Shown here piece after piece: positions 41,854-51,557 of a stretch of DNA of 64,000 bases; positions within the stretch are counted from its first letter, which is position 1; each line of letters begins with the position of its first letter. Origin of the DNA: Erythrobacter sp. JK5. GTDB lineage: Bacteria > Pseudomonadota > Alphaproteobacteria > Sphingomonadales > Sphingomonadaceae. The notes beneath the pieces are model-generated. The model did no database searches. It was not told the origin of the DNA and saw nothing but the letters and a program-made list of their open reading frames with translations. The stretch is taken from the NCBI RefSeq assembly GCF_018205975.1, contig NZ_CP073577.1, positions 2,790,001 to 2,854,000 on the forward strand, written 5' to 3'. Both the position numbers and the translations under genes were made by a program.

Positions 41854-43050
41854 TTAAGCTGGTTGAACACTCTTGCGCAGCGGCACTTTCCAGTCGTTCA
41901 GGGTTGCCGCGCGCCAAGTCCATTCCAGCGGTCCATAGCGGTATCGAGCATACCACCAATGGGCGAACACGATCTGCAATCCGAAAAAGGCGATTGCGAG
42001 CGAGATTCTCGTTTGCGTGTCCCACACCTCAGCCATTCCCAGACCGAATTGATACAGGATGGGAACGGCGATGAATGAATGCGCAACGTAAAGCGTAAGA
42101 GTCATTCGCCCGGGCCCCCTGAACAGGCCAACGAGCCATTGCACTGGCGAATTCCACAAAAGCGCCAGCAGCCCGACTTGCGCTGTTATTGCGCTGATCC
42201 CTATCCACTGGAACAGGATTGCCCGCTCGGTAAAGGGTCCGATCGCAAACGTGCCGTCTGATGCTGATCCGGGGACCATCGGCTTCACGACGAATTCCAG
42301 GATCGCGAAGATGATGCCGGCAATGAGAAACAGAGCCGATGCAATCCCTCGATCTTTCGCAATGCGGGCGAAGAAACCTGTGCGCTGAATGACAACGCCA
42401 ACGGCAAACAGTCCGGCAATCTCGCATACCCTGCCAAACGACCAGTTTATTGACCACTTGACGAGGTTGCCCTCGATCAAATTCGCACTGATGAGTTCTC
42501 CCAAGCTGCCGTTTTTGAAGACATCCCAAAGGTTGGAGCTGGCAAAATAGGGTTCTGATGCTGCAAAGGCATTGCCCCAATTGGCCAGCTGCCATTGAAT
42601 CAGCAGCGGGATCTGAAGGAAAAGCAGGGCCGCAATTGCCATCAGTGCGTAATTGCTGCGAATTCTGTCCAGCGGGATCAGCAGAAGGCCCAGAAACGCG
42701 AGCAACCGGAGAATCTCGGGGGAATACAGCAGCGAGTGGACAAATCCGATCCCCAAGAGGAGCAACAGTCGCCATGCAAAACGGCCTGTGAAATCGACGC
42801 CGCGTCCGCGCTGGTTGGCCATGATTGTTGCGAAGCTGAACCCAAAAAGTAGCGCAAATATCGCGAAAGCCTTGCTGCCGAAGAGGAAGAAAATGGCCTG
42901 CCCCCACGGATCGTCGGTCGATCGCGATAGACCCACGCCAAATGCTTCAGCCGCATGCACCATGAGCAATCCGAACAAGGCGAAACCTCGAAGGGCATCG
43001 ACAAATTCAATTCGTTCAGGTCGAATCTGCACACCGCTTGCGTCGTTCAT
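41854..43050 (-). CDS. DUF418-family multi-pass membrane protein
   Basis: A 398-residue membrane protein with about nine to ten spans. The N-terminal RIEFVDALRGFALFGLLMVH and the C-terminal FAHWWYARYRYGPLEWTWR are DUF418 hallmarks. Its role is unknown; family members sit in the cytoplasmic membrane and are related in layout to acyltransferase-3 proteins. The gene is visibly more AT-rich than its neighbours and has no obvious pathway link, so it may have been acquired separately. Downstream of the Rieske gene at 43259 with a 208-bp gap. Confidence 0.88.
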   Translation of the reverse strand: MNDASGVQIRPERIEFVDALRGFALFGLLMVHAAEAFGVGLSRSTDDPWGQAIFFLFGSKAFAIFALLFGFSFATIMANQRGRGVDFTGRFAWRLLLLLGIGFVHSLLYSPEILRLLAFLGLLLIPLDRIRSNYALMAIAALLFLQIPLLIQWQLANWGNAFAASEPYFASSNLWDVFKNGSLGELISANLIEGNLVKWSINWSFGRVCEIAGLFAVGVVIQRTGFFARIAKDRGIASALFLIAGIIFAILEFVVKPMVPGSASDGTFAIGPFTERAILFQWIGISAITAQVGLLALLWNSPVQWLVGLFRGPGRMTLTLYVAHSFIAVPILYQFGLGMAEVWDTQTRISLAIAFFGLQIVFAHWWYARYRYGPLEWTWRAATLNDWKVPLRKSVQPA

Positions 43051-43258
43051 CCAATTCCCCCTTTGGATATCCGGCGCGACCCGGATGGAATAGGATCTAC
43101 GTAGTCTTGTTTGTCAAGGTGAGGCTCCGGAAGACTGCGTCCACATTGATTGCCTTGAGTTGCCAGTGCAGACCGTCCGCTTCCCACCCCAGTCCCGGAC
43201 CTCCAGACCAAACTCCACAAATCACATAAGCAGTCATTCCGAATGCGAGGCCGAACGC

Positions 43259-44491
43259 CTACTCCGCCGCTTCCCTTTGCTCCGGCGCGAAGATCTCCAG
43301 CAATTCCTCGTCGCTCGCATGAGTAAGTTTCGCGGCCCACTGGTGAAACACCTGCCCGCCACGCTCGTTGCGACCGAACAGCACTTCCTTGAGCAGCCCC
43401 GATTGCAGCGCCGCGTGCTGGCGCTTTCCGGTCTTGTAGTCCTCGTCGCGGACCACGATTTCGAGGAAGTCGAACTGCTCGTGCGCCGATTTCACGTCGG
43501 CCTCGGTCTCAGGCTGGTTCTCCATGACATAGAATTGCGTGGTGTAGCTTTCGCCAACCGCGTCGCCCGGGAACAGCTGCGAGATCATCGCCCCGCGCTG
43601 CCCGCCGCCATAAAAGCTCGCGATCGAGATGTGCGGGAAGATCGTCCACACGCCCTGCACCAGCACGTCCTGGGGCAGTTCGTCGTCGCTCAGTTCTTCC
43701 AGATCAAGCTGCTGATCGTCGTCGCTCGATACCTTGATCGCAAATTTCGACGGGGTGGAGAGTCGCTGATGCGGGCCCCATGCGAAGAAGTTGGCGCGGT
43801 TGTAGAAGTCCGCCCCGAACGTGTCCTTGTGCAGCACCGGCAGGTGGTAGAAATCGAGATAGCCGTCATAGGCGGTCTTCCAGTTCGGCCCCGACAGCGT
43901 GCGCTGGCTGAACAGCGTCCACCCGTCGAACTCGAACGCGGCGAGCAGCTCGTCGTAGCCGCACAGATAGTCAGCGATCGAAAGCTTCGAGTCCGCATCG
44001 AGCGTCGCCCAGATCAGCCCCGCGCTTTCGTAGACCGGGAACCGCTTCAGGCACAGCGCCGCCTTGTCGACCGCGCCGAAATCCTTCGGGCTCGCAACGC
44101 CCACCAGGTCGCCATCGTTCTTGAAGGTCCAGCCATGGTAGCCGCAGGTGAAGCGGGTGCCGTTGCCGGTTCCGTTCGGCACCACCGGGTTGCCGCGATG
44201 ACTGCACATGTTGAGGAACGCGCCGACCGTCCCGTCGCGCTGGCGGGTGAGCAGCAGCGGCACTCCGCAAATGTCCATCGCCTTGTAATCGCCCGGCTCG
44301 GGCAATTCGCATGACGGGGCGACCATCAGCGGCAGGCGACGGAAGATGTTGCGCTTTTCGAGTTCGAACAGGTCGGGATCGGTATAGGTGCTGGCGGGCA
44401 CCCGCACGACCTCGTCGGCATACTCCATCGTATCGGCAGCCCCGTGCGCCACCAGATTGCGGGTCATGGCGATCAGTTCTTCGCGCGACAT
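43259..44491 (-). CDS. Rieske non-heme iron oxygenase, alpha subunit
   Basis: A 410-residue oxygenase. Rieske ligands are C96-x-H98 and C116-x2-H119; the mononuclear iron ligands H216 and H221 lie in LDFYHLPVLHKD. Start MSREELIAMTRN follows GGAGG. The gene has its own short upstream gap after the TonB receptor, containing the palindrome CTCACTTTTGTGAG. It is the second of three Rieske enzymes and is not closely alike to the one at 11053 outside the motifs. Hydroxylation of the imported substrate is plausible. Confidence 0.93.
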   Translation of the reverse strand: MSREELIAMTRNLVAHGAADTMEYADEVVRVPASTYTDPDLFELEKRNIFRRLPLMVAPSCELPEPGDYKAMDICGVPLLLTRQRDGTVGAFLNMCSHRGNPVVPNGTGNGTRFTCGYHGWTFKNDGDLVGVASPKDFGAVDKAALCLKRFPVYESAGLIWATLDADSKLSIADYLCGYDELLAAFEFDGWTLFSQRTLSGPNWKTAYDGYLDFYHLPVLHKDTFGADFYNRANFFAWGPHQRLSTPSKFAIKVSSDDDQQLDLEELSDDELPQDVLVQGVWTIFPHISIASFYGGGQRGAMISQLFPGDAVGESYTTQFYVMENQPETEADVKSAHEQFDFLEIVVRDEDYKTGKRQHAALQSGLLKEVLFGRNERGGQVFHQWAAKLTHASDEELLEIFAPEQREAAE

Positions 44492-44547
44492 GTCGATCCT
44501 CCAATCAATGGGTTCAGGATGCGCCCGCAGGTGCTCCGCTCGCAATG

Positions 44548-44561
44548 CTCACTTTTGTGAG
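44548..44561. promoter_or_regulatory. Palindromic operator candidate CTCACTTTTGTGAG
   Basis: An inverted repeat CTCAC-TTTT-GTGAG, the most symmetric example of the shared island motif, centred about 63 bp upstream of the Rieske start at 44491 and after the TonB receptor stop. Confidence 0.5.
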
Positions 44562-44623
44562 AACGCCAAAGCAAACGGGCGAACCTCGCAAGGTCCGCCC
44601 GCTGGTGACGATCCCTACGAAAT

Positions 44624-47086
44624 CTAGAACTTGAAACGTGCTTCCACGAACACCTGCCGCCCGCGGTTCTGCGTCAGCACCAGGTCGTCGCCCACCGGCA
44701 GGCCGTTGAGGTTGCCCGGAGGCGCGAGGAACGGACGCCCGCCCGAGGTGATGACGAAGATCTCGTCGGTCAGGTTGGTTCCGATCAGCGACAGCCGCCA
44801 GTTGCCGTCCGGATGGCCGATTCCGACCGTCGCATCGAGCGTCCAGAAGCTCGGCTGGACGAAGTCATTCAGAGTCGCCTCGTCGGTGATGTAGCCATCG
44901 TTGTAGGCAGCGTTGCCCGAAACGAGGAACTCGATGCTGTCGTTCACCGGCACTGCCCAGTCGAATGCGATGTTGCCGGCCCATTCGGGCGACTGGCTTG
45001 CGCGCCGCCCGTCGAGATCGATGGTGCCACCCGCGCCGCCCGGTTGCAGGAACTGGTCGGTATACTGCGCATCGAGGTAGGAGAGGTTCCCCGACAGGTT
45101 CAGCCCTTCGACCGGGGTGCGCCAACCCCATTCGACATCGACGCCCTTGGTCGTCAACTCGCCGGCGTTGCTGGTGACGAACTGGATCGTCGTCGCGTTG
45201 AAGTTCTGCACCTGGAGATCGGTGAAGACATAGTAGTAAGCGGTGGCGTTAAGCGTGAACGTGCGGTCGGCGAACTGCGACTTGACGCCGATTTCACCGC
45301 CGATCGCCTCTTCGGAATCGAAGATCAGCGAGCTGAAATCGCCCGATAGAGCGGCGGCGCTGAGGCTGTTTGAAGGCAGCGCCGAGTTGTCGATCCCGCC
45401 GGATTTGAACCCGGTCTTGAACGAGGCGAAGATGTTGATGTCGTCCGCCGCCTGGTAGCGCAATGTCACTTCGGGCGAGAAATTGTCATCCTGAAAAGTG
45501 ATCGGACCCGAGAAGAAGCCCGGAGCCACGAAGCCCGGTCCTTGCAGGAACAGATGCAGGAACGGGACCTCGATCGTCTGGATCTTGGTCTCATCGGTCC
45601 ACCGCACGCCGCCCGACAGCTCGAGCTGGTCGGTCAGGTCGATGATCGCGCTGCCGAAGAACGAAAGGGCTTCTGTCTTGGTCGTATGGGTCTTGTCCCA
45701 GTCGTAGGTGAAGCCGGTTATCGGATCTGCTGCGAGGAACGAGATGTTCACCCCGTTCTGCGCGGTGTCGAAGATAAAGGTCCGGTCTTCGTAGAATGCG
45801 CCGAGCATGAAGTTGAACGCACCGTCCAGATCGGACGTCAGCCGCAGTTCCTGCGTCAGCTGTTCGAGCGAGTTGATCGGATCGGAGCAGCCGACGCCGC
45901 CCGGGACTCCGCCCGGGAACACCCCGGCATAGGAATAGCAGTCGAAATCGACCGCATCCATGTCGAGAATGCCGGTGGTCGACGTGAGCGCGAGGTGATC
46001 CGACAGGTTGAGCTCCCACAACAGGCGACCGAACCAGATTTCGGTCTCGCCGAACGGCACGCCGTTGCGTCCTGCCGCTTTCGACGGGGTGGGAATGCCG
46101 GGTGCGAGCTGCGGCGCAGCGTCGGGCAGGAAGTAGCGCTGGTCGGAGGTGTTGCAATCATAACCAGCCGGTATCACGAGCCCGCCCTGGAGCAGGAACA
46201 CTTCGTCCGCGCGGCCATTGGCACCGCAGCTGATCTCTGCCGTGCCGATGGCGCCGTCATTCTCGTTCTTGGTGTATTGCACCTTGAGATTGGCCTTGAA
46301 CCGGTCGTCCGGCTCCCATTCGAGCGTCGCGCGTGCGATGAAATCCTTCAGCCCGCGCTTCTGGTTCACAGCCGGGGTCCCGGGCTGCAGGATCTGGAAT
46401 TCGTCGATGTCGTTGAACTGCGCGGCGAGCCGGATGCCGACCGTGTCGCTGATCGGGCCGGAGATATAGCCGCTGACGAGGTAGCCCTCTTCCTCGAACT
46501 CGTAGGATGCGCGCGCACCCACCTCCCAGTCGGAGGTCGGATTGGCCGAGCGGATCGAGAATACGCCCGCCGTCGCCGATTTCCCGAAGAACAGCGATTG
46601 CGGGCCCTTGAGCACGTCGATCTGCTGGGTATCGAAGAAGCCCGCCTGCACCAGGCGCATGGTCGATACCTGAACCCCGTCAAAATCGAACGCGACGGCG
46701 CTGTCGAACGCGGCGGAAATGTTGGATGAGCCCACACCCCGCAGGCTCAGCTGGCCACCCGAGCCCGATCCGCCGACCTGCACATTGAGCGTCGGCACGC
46801 GGCTGGTGACGTCGGCGACATTGTCGACGCTGAATTTGTCAAGCGTATCGCCGCCGATCGCGGTCACGGTTACCGGGACTTCCTGCAGGCTTTCGTCCTG
46901 ACGCCGCGCCTGAACGATAATGACCCGATCGTCGTATTGATCTGCGGCCTCGTCGGTTTCGGCATCCTGCGCGAAAACGACGCTGGGCATTCCGACCAGG
47001 CTTGCAGCTGCGGACCCCGCCAGCAAGGCGCGTCGCAGCAGCCGGGCGTGGTCACCAGAGGCAATTCGGGTGTGAAGTCTGGTCAT
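44624..47086 (-). CDS. TonB-dependent outer-membrane receptor
   Basis: An 820-residue receptor. A basic N-terminus and hydrophobic segment (LLRRALLAGSAAASLVGMPS) end in VFA-QDAE, a likely signal-peptidase site near residue 39. The TonB box region RVIIVQARRQDESLQEVPVT and plug segments DVTSRVPTLNVQ and IDVLKGPQSLFFGKSATAG follow; the barrel closes with the terminal Phe of VEARFKF. It would import a large or poorly soluble compound using proton-motive force. Sphingomonads often put such receptors in catabolic clusters, so it likely takes up the island substrate. Confidence 0.95.
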   Translation of the reverse strand: MTRLHTRIASGDHARLLRRALLAGSAAASLVGMPSVVFAQDAETDEAADQYDDRVIIVQARRQDESLQEVPVTVTAIGGDTLDKFSVDNVADVTSRVPTLNVQVGGSGSGGQLSLRGVGSSNISAAFDSAVAFDFDGVQVSTMRLVQAGFFDTQQIDVLKGPQSLFFGKSATAGVFSIRSANPTSDWEVGARASYEFEEEGYLVSGYISGPISDTVGIRLAAQFNDIDEFQILQPGTPAVNQKRGLKDFIARATLEWEPDDRFKANLKVQYTKNENDGAIGTAEISCGANGRADEVFLLQGGLVIPAGYDCNTSDQRYFLPDAAPQLAPGIPTPSKAAGRNGVPFGETEIWFGRLLWELNLSDHLALTSTTGILDMDAVDFDCYSYAGVFPGGVPGGVGCSDPINSLEQLTQELRLTSDLDGAFNFMLGAFYEDRTFIFDTAQNGVNISFLAADPITGFTYDWDKTHTTKTEALSFFGSAIIDLTDQLELSGGVRWTDETKIQTIEVPFLHLFLQGPGFVAPGFFSGPITFQDDNFSPEVTLRYQAADDINIFASFKTGFKSGGIDNSALPSNSLSAAALSGDFSSLIFDSEEAIGGEIGVKSQFADRTFTLNATAYYYVFTDLQVQNFNATTIQFVTSNAGELTTKGVDVEWGWRTPVEGLNLSGNLSYLDAQYTDQFLQPGGAGGTIDLDGRRASQSPEWAGNIAFDWAVPVNDSIEFLVSGNAAYNDGYITDEATLNDFVQPSFWTLDATVGIGHPDGNWRLSLIGTNLTDEIFVITSGGRPFLAPPGNLNGLPVGDDLVLTQNRGRQVFVEARFKF

Positions 47087-47311
47087 CGTGCTCTCTCCCT
47101 TGGAGCCTCGGCTCGGGCCGAGCGCCCCATTTCCCCAACCTTCGATAGCGCGCCCTCTCGAGACGCCTTCCGGTATGCCTCGATGTGTATGGGTCGGGGT
47201 GGGAGCGCTCATCTAGCAAAAGCGCTAGGGAAGGCGGCAAAGTGCGGCATTCTCGCCACATGGCGACGCCAAAACACGGTTTCCGTAGCGTAATTGTGCG
47301 CTGCAGCGCGA

Positions 47312-48613
47312 TCACTCGGCGGCCTGGCGCGCGGCTTCCATCTGCGCGATGCGCGGATCGTTGGGCCAGATCCAGTCCTCGCCGATCACCTGTTCGATCC
47401 GCAGTTCGGGCGGCACAGTGTCGATCCCGATCATCCGGTCGCAGCTCTGGTGGAAGGCGTATATCCGCGCTTCCTGATAGGACAGCGGCACGCTGCGAAA
47501 CGCCGCGCTCTGCATCGAACGCTGGATCGCTTCGCCGAATTGCGTGTCCTCGAGGATGATCGGGCTCATCTGCCGGCCGTTGAGCTGGGTCTCCTCCGGC
47601 ACGGTCCACAGGTCGGGCGCAGGTCCGTCTCCCCAGTCGAGCGCCATCGTCACCAGTTCGAGCCGGGTGGTGGTGAGCGACGTGGGCCAGAACACCAGCG
47701 GCGGGACGAAATAGTTCGACAGCGGCGAGACCCAGTTGGGAAACAGCGTATAGCTCTGCGTGCAGGTGCGGCCGAGTTCGCCGACGCTGTCGATTGGCTG
47801 CCATTCCGGCGGGCTGTCGATCGCGCGGACATGCTCACGATCGGTCCGTTCGGGCGGCGGGGCGAGCATCCGGGCGTGGCCGTTCGGATACATCGTGTTG
47901 AGATTGCGCCTGCTGTCGACCAGCGGCGCGACGGTGGTCGGATGGATATAGGGCACATGGTAGACTTCCATGTTGGCCTCCATCGCGACCTTCCAGTTAC
48001 AGTTAAGCTCGAAACTGTGCCGCGCGGCAAGGCGGATCCTATCGAAGGCGAACTCCTCCCATTCGTCCCACAAAGGACCGAGCCAGTCTCTCAGTGGCAT
48101 GGCGTCGTCGTCGAAATTGACGAAGATGACATTGCCCAGCAGCTCGCAGCGGACCGGGATCAGGCCCCTGCAGCGCATGTCGAAATCGGGCGGGAAGTCC
48201 TGCCGCTCGGGCACCCCGACCAACGTCCCGTCGGTCTTGTAGGTCCAGTTGTGATAGCCGCACATCAGGCGCGAGGATTTGCCGCGATCCTCGGTCACGA
48301 CCGGCGCACCGCGATGGCGACAGGTGTTGTAGAACGCGCGCACCGTGTGATCCATCCCGTGCACGATCACGATCGGATCGCCGGCATTGTGCCAGCGCAT
48401 GTAGCAGCCCGGCTCAGGGATTTCGTCGATATGGCCGGCGAACAGCCAGCTCTTGCGGAAGATGTGCTGCTGCTCGAGCGCGTAGTATTCGGGCGACGTG
48501 TAGCGTGCGGCGGGCATGTCGGGCAGCGTGGGGAAGCCTTTGGGCGGGGCGCTGCGGCTCGCCTCCCATTCCATCAGCGCGCGCAGCCGCGCGACTTCGG
48601 CCTTGTCCATCAT
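47312..48613 (-). CDS. Rieske non-heme iron oxygenase, alpha subunit
   Basis: A 433-residue oxygenase. Rieske ligands are C98-x-H100 and C118-x2-H121; iron ligands H219 and H224 are in EANMEVYHVPYIHPTT. ATG 48613 has GGAG upstream; a GTG two codons earlier is possible. It lies 225 bp upstream of the TonB receptor gene on the same strand and is divergent from the SDR at 48747. With the enzymes at 11053 and 43259 it gives three successive oxygenation activities, or three substrate ranges. Confidence 0.93.
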   Translation of the reverse strand: MMDKAEVARLRALMEWEASRSAPPKGFPTLPDMPAARYTSPEYYALEQQHIFRKSWLFAGHIDEIPEPGCYMRWHNAGDPIVIVHGMDHTVRAFYNTCRHRGAPVVTEDRGKSSRLMCGYHNWTYKTDGTLVGVPERQDFPPDFDMRCRGLIPVRCELLGNVIFVNFDDDAMPLRDWLGPLWDEWEEFAFDRIRLAARHSFELNCNWKVAMEANMEVYHVPYIHPTTVAPLVDSRRNLNTMYPNGHARMLAPPPERTDREHVRAIDSPPEWQPIDSVGELGRTCTQSYTLFPNWVSPLSNYFVPPLVFWPTSLTTTRLELVTMALDWGDGPAPDLWTVPEETQLNGRQMSPIILEDTQFGEAIQRSMQSAAFRSVPLSYQEARIYAFHQSCDRMIGIDTVPPELRIEQVIGEDWIWPNDPRIAQMEAARQAAE

Positions 48614-48746
48614 CGCCACTCTCCGGCGTCCGAAGATACCCGGCTGTGAAGCGGGCGCACCTCACATTTTTCCCATCGCTTTAGCCAGTGGCGCGCCGCC
48701 GCGCCGCGAATAGGCTGCGTGCGAAGTGGAGATTGGGGAGAGTGTG

Positions 48747-49526
48747 ATGGCGGGACGGGTCGAGGGCAGGATAGCGCTTGTGACCGGCGGCGCGATGGGG
48801 CTGGGCAAGGCCGATTGTGAGGCGCTGGCGCGCGAAGGCGCCAAGGTGATCGTCACCGATCGTGAGGTCGAACTGGCGCACCGGGTGGCGGATTCGATCG
48901 GCGGCGATGCGATGGCGCTCGATGTGACCGACGAGCAGCAATGGAAGGACGTGGTGCACGCGGTCGAAGAGCGCCACGGCGGGCTCGACATCCTCGTCAA
49001 CAACGCCGGCAACGTGATCTTCGAAAGCATCGAGGACTGCTCCCTCGATCACTTCAAGCTGCATCTCGACATCCATGTGGTCGGCACGTTCCTGGGCTGC
49101 AAATACGCGTTGCCGCTGATGAAGCATCGTCACAAGACCAATGGCGGCAACGGGTCATCCATCATCAACATGGCCTCGACCGCGGCGCTGATGGGGTACG
49201 GCAATATTCCGGCCTACACCGCGGCGAAGGGCGGCATATCCTCGATGACGCGCAGCATCGCGGTGCATTGCCAGGACGAAGGCTACGGCATCCGCTGCAA
49301 CGCGCTCGCGCCGGGCGGGATCGAAACCCCGATGGTGCGCGAGGTTTCAGGCCGCGCGGGCGAGGAGCTGATGGACATTCCCGACGGCCCGCTCGCCGCC
49401 GATGCGCTCGGCGCGCCGCAAGACGTGGCCAATTGCGTGCTGTTCCTCGCTTCCGACGAGGCGCGCTTCCTCAACGGGCTGACGATCCCGGTGGACAATG
49501 GCCTCGACGCCCGACCGCATCACTGA
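48747..49526 (+). CDS. Short-chain dehydrogenase/reductase
   Basis: Classical SDR of 259 aa with TGGAMGLG near residue 14, VNNAGN near 85, and Ser-Tyr-Lys in MASTAALMGYGNIPAYTAAKGG. ATG 48747 follows GGGGAG; a GTG at 48726 is an alternative. Its 3' end overlaps the MFS transporter gene by 29 bp, so transport and oxidation steps are cotranscribed. Divergent from the Rieske gene at 47312, which suggests it handles the hydroxylated product. Confidence 0.92.
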   Translation: MAGRVEGRIALVTGGAMGLGKADCEALAREGAKVIVTDREVELAHRVADSIGGDAMALDVTDEQQWKDVVHAVEERHGGLDILVNNAGNVIFESIEDCSLDHFKLHLDIHVVGTFLGCKYALPLMKHRHKTNGGNGSSIINMASTAALMGYGNIPAYTAAKGGISSMTRSIAVHCQDEGYGIRCNALAPGGIETPMVREVSGRAGEELMDIPDGPLAADALGAPQDVANCVLFLASDEARFLNGLTIPVDNGLDARPHH

Positions 49527-50793
49527 GCCGGGCGGCTACCGCTGGTATGTTCTGGCGCTGCTGACGGTCGTCAGCCTGTTCTCGATCGCCGACCGTCTGG
49601 TGTTCTCGATCCTGATCGAGGACATCAAGGCGGAATTCACGCTGACCGACCTGCAGCTGGGCCTGCTCGGCGGACTGGCTTTCACCGCGACCTATGTCGT
49701 CGCCGGTTTCCCCGCCGCACGGCTCGCCGACCGGTCGGTGCGCAAGAACATCGTCGCCGCCGCGATCTCGTTCTGGAGCCTGATGACCGCGCTGTGCGGC
49801 CTCGCGGCGGGGTTCTGGACCCTGTTCTTCGCGCGCACCGGAGTGGGCGTGGGCGAGGGATGTTCGGGACCGGCGTCGCAGAGCCTCATCGCCGACTATT
49901 TCCGGCGCGATGAGCTGGCGCGGGCGATGGGGTTCCTCACGCTCGGGGCCACGCTTGGCACGGCGACCGGGCTGATCGCGGGCGGATTGCTCGCCGAAGC
50001 GTTCGGCTGGCGCTGGGCGTTCGTCCTGATGGGCTTGCCGGGATTGCTGATCGGCGCTGTGCTGTATTTCACTGTGCAGGAGCCCGAGCGCGGACGCTAC
50101 GCCCCTGCCGGGTCGACCGTGAAGCAAGTGACCTTGTCGCGGACCATCGGGCTGATCGGCGGCAATCGCGTGTTCCTGGGCCTCGCGGCGGGATGGGCGC
50201 TGCAGATCGTGATCGGCTACGCGCTTGCCGTATGGATGGCGCCGGTGATGATCCGCAGCTTCGAATTCTCGACCGGCGATATCGGGCTGTATCTCGGCCT
50301 CACCTTTGCACTCGGCGGGATTCCGGGCCCGATACTCGGCGGCTACCTGACCGAATGGCTGACCCGGCGCGACGAGCGCTGGCGCGCCTGGTTACCGGGG
50401 CTGGTCAGCCTTTTCTGCCTCGTCCCGCTCGCATTCGCGCTGACGTCCGACAATTTCTGGACGTTCCTCGCCTGGTTCGCGCTCGCGTACGCGATCTACG
50501 TCGCGAGCCAGGCACCCATCCTGTCGGGAATACAGGCGGCGGTGGAGCCAGCCAATCGCGGTTTCGCGGTCGCCACCGCGCTGTTCTTCAACAACCTGAT
50601 CGGGCAGGCGATCGGCCTCGCGGTGATCGGCGGGATCAGCGATGCGCTGGCGCAGGAATACGGTACGGGCAGTCTCGCCATCGCGCTGTTCGGTGTGAGC
50701 GTGGTTGCAGGAATCCTCGCGATGATCGCCTTCGCGTGGACCGCCGCTCAGATGGGTCCGAGCGGGTACCTGGAGAAGATGGGCCGGGCCTAG
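49498..50793 (+). CDS. MFS transporter
   Basis: A 431-residue major-facilitator protein with about 12 membrane spans in two halves. The loop 2-3 motif is GFPAARLADRSVRKN near residue 75, and a conserved GVGEGCSGPASQSLIADYF follows near 115, typical of the spinster/hexuronate-like branch found in sphingomonad catabolic clusters. It overlaps the SDR gene by 29 bp. It would move the substrate or an acidic intermediate across the inner membrane, completing the route from the TonB receptor. Confidence 0.92.
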   Translation: MASTPDRITEPGGYRWYVLALLTVVSLFSIADRLVFSILIEDIKAEFTLTDLQLGLLGGLAFTATYVVAGFPAARLADRSVRKNIVAAAISFWSLMTALCGLAAGFWTLFFARTGVGVGEGCSGPASQSLIADYFRRDELARAMGFLTLGATLGTATGLIAGGLLAEAFGWRWAFVLMGLPGLLIGAVLYFTVQEPERGRYAPAGSTVKQVTLSRTIGLIGGNRVFLGLAAGWALQIVIGYALAVWMAPVMIRSFEFSTGDIGLYLGLTFALGGIPGPILGGYLTEWLTRRDERWRAWLPGLVSLFCLVPLAFALTSDNFWTFLAWFALAYAIYVASQAPILSGIQAAVEPANRGFAVATALFFNNLIGQAIGLAVIGGISDALAQEYGTGSLAIALFGVSVVAGILAMIAFAWTAAQMGPSGYLEKMGRA

Positions 50794-51557
50794 AAGCCCG
50801 GATGGATCGACAGCGCTCCGCCATCGACCAGCATTTCCGCACCGGTCATGAACGGGCATTCGTCGCTGGCGAGGAAGGCGATCGCGGCGGCGGTCTCGGC
50901 TGGATCGGCCAGCCGGTTGAGCGGCGAGGTCGCGGCCACGGCAGCCATCAGGCCGGGCATCTGTTCTTCCGCCGCGGTGAGGATTCCCGTCTCTGTCGCG
51001 CCCGGGATCACGGTGTTGCAGCGGATGTTGTAGCCGTGCTTGGCGCAATGCGTCGCCACCGACTTCGAGAGCACCCGCACCGCGCCCTTGCTGGAACAGT
51101 AGGCGACATCGCTCGGCAGCGCCGCCATGGCGGAGGTCGACGCGATATTGACGATCGCGCCCGACGACCCGTCTGGATTGTCCTTCATCGCTGCAATCGC
51201 CGCGCGGCAACCCGCCATCGTGCCGGTGACGTTGATCGCGTAGATCCGCGCCCACGCTTCGTCGGTCACATCCTCGATCGATAGCGAGGACACCGTCCCG
51301 GCATTGTTGACCAGAATGTCGAGCCGACCCCAGACATTCACCGCCCGGGAGACGATCTCCGGCCACAGCGCCACATCGGCGACGTCCTGCTCCGCGAACT
51401 GCGCGCCAGCCTGCTCGCACAGCGCCGTGCCCGCGTCGACGGCGATATCGGTTCCGAGGACGTCGGCCCCGTCCGTGCGCAGCCGCCTGACGGTCGCCGC
51501 ACCAATCCCGCTGGCGCAGCCGGTGACGATCGCGACCTTGCCCGAGAGATCGGGCAC
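50790..51557 (-). CDS. Short-chain dehydrogenase/reductase
   Basis: Classical SDR of 255 aa, starting with GTG (VPDLSGKVAIVTG). TGCASGIG near residue 12, VNNAGT and the Ser-Tyr-Lys set in ASTSAMAALPSDVAYCSSKGA are intact. The GTG overlaps the stop of the upstream GST gene (TAGTG). Its own stop shares CTAG with the convergent MFS gene. No zinc or coiled-coil features. Probably another alcohol dehydrogenase of the pathway. Confidence 0.9.
   Translation of the reverse strand: MPDLSGKVAIVTGCASGIGAATVRRLRTDGADVLGTDIAVDAGTALCEQAGAQFAEQDVADVALWPEIVSRAVNVWGRLDILVNNAGTVSSLSIEDVTDEAWARIYAINVTGTMAGCRAAIAAMKDNPDGSSGAIVNIASTSAMAALPSDVAYCSSKGAVRVLSKSVATHCAKHGYNIRCNTVIPGATETGILTAAEEQMPGLMAAVAATSPLNRLADPAETAAAIAFLASDECPFMTGAEMLVDGGALSIHPGF

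Noticed and set aside
43097-43237. 46-codon minus-strand frame after the Rieske stop
   Set aside because: No ribosome-binding site and no recognisable motif; kept only as part of the insertion observation.
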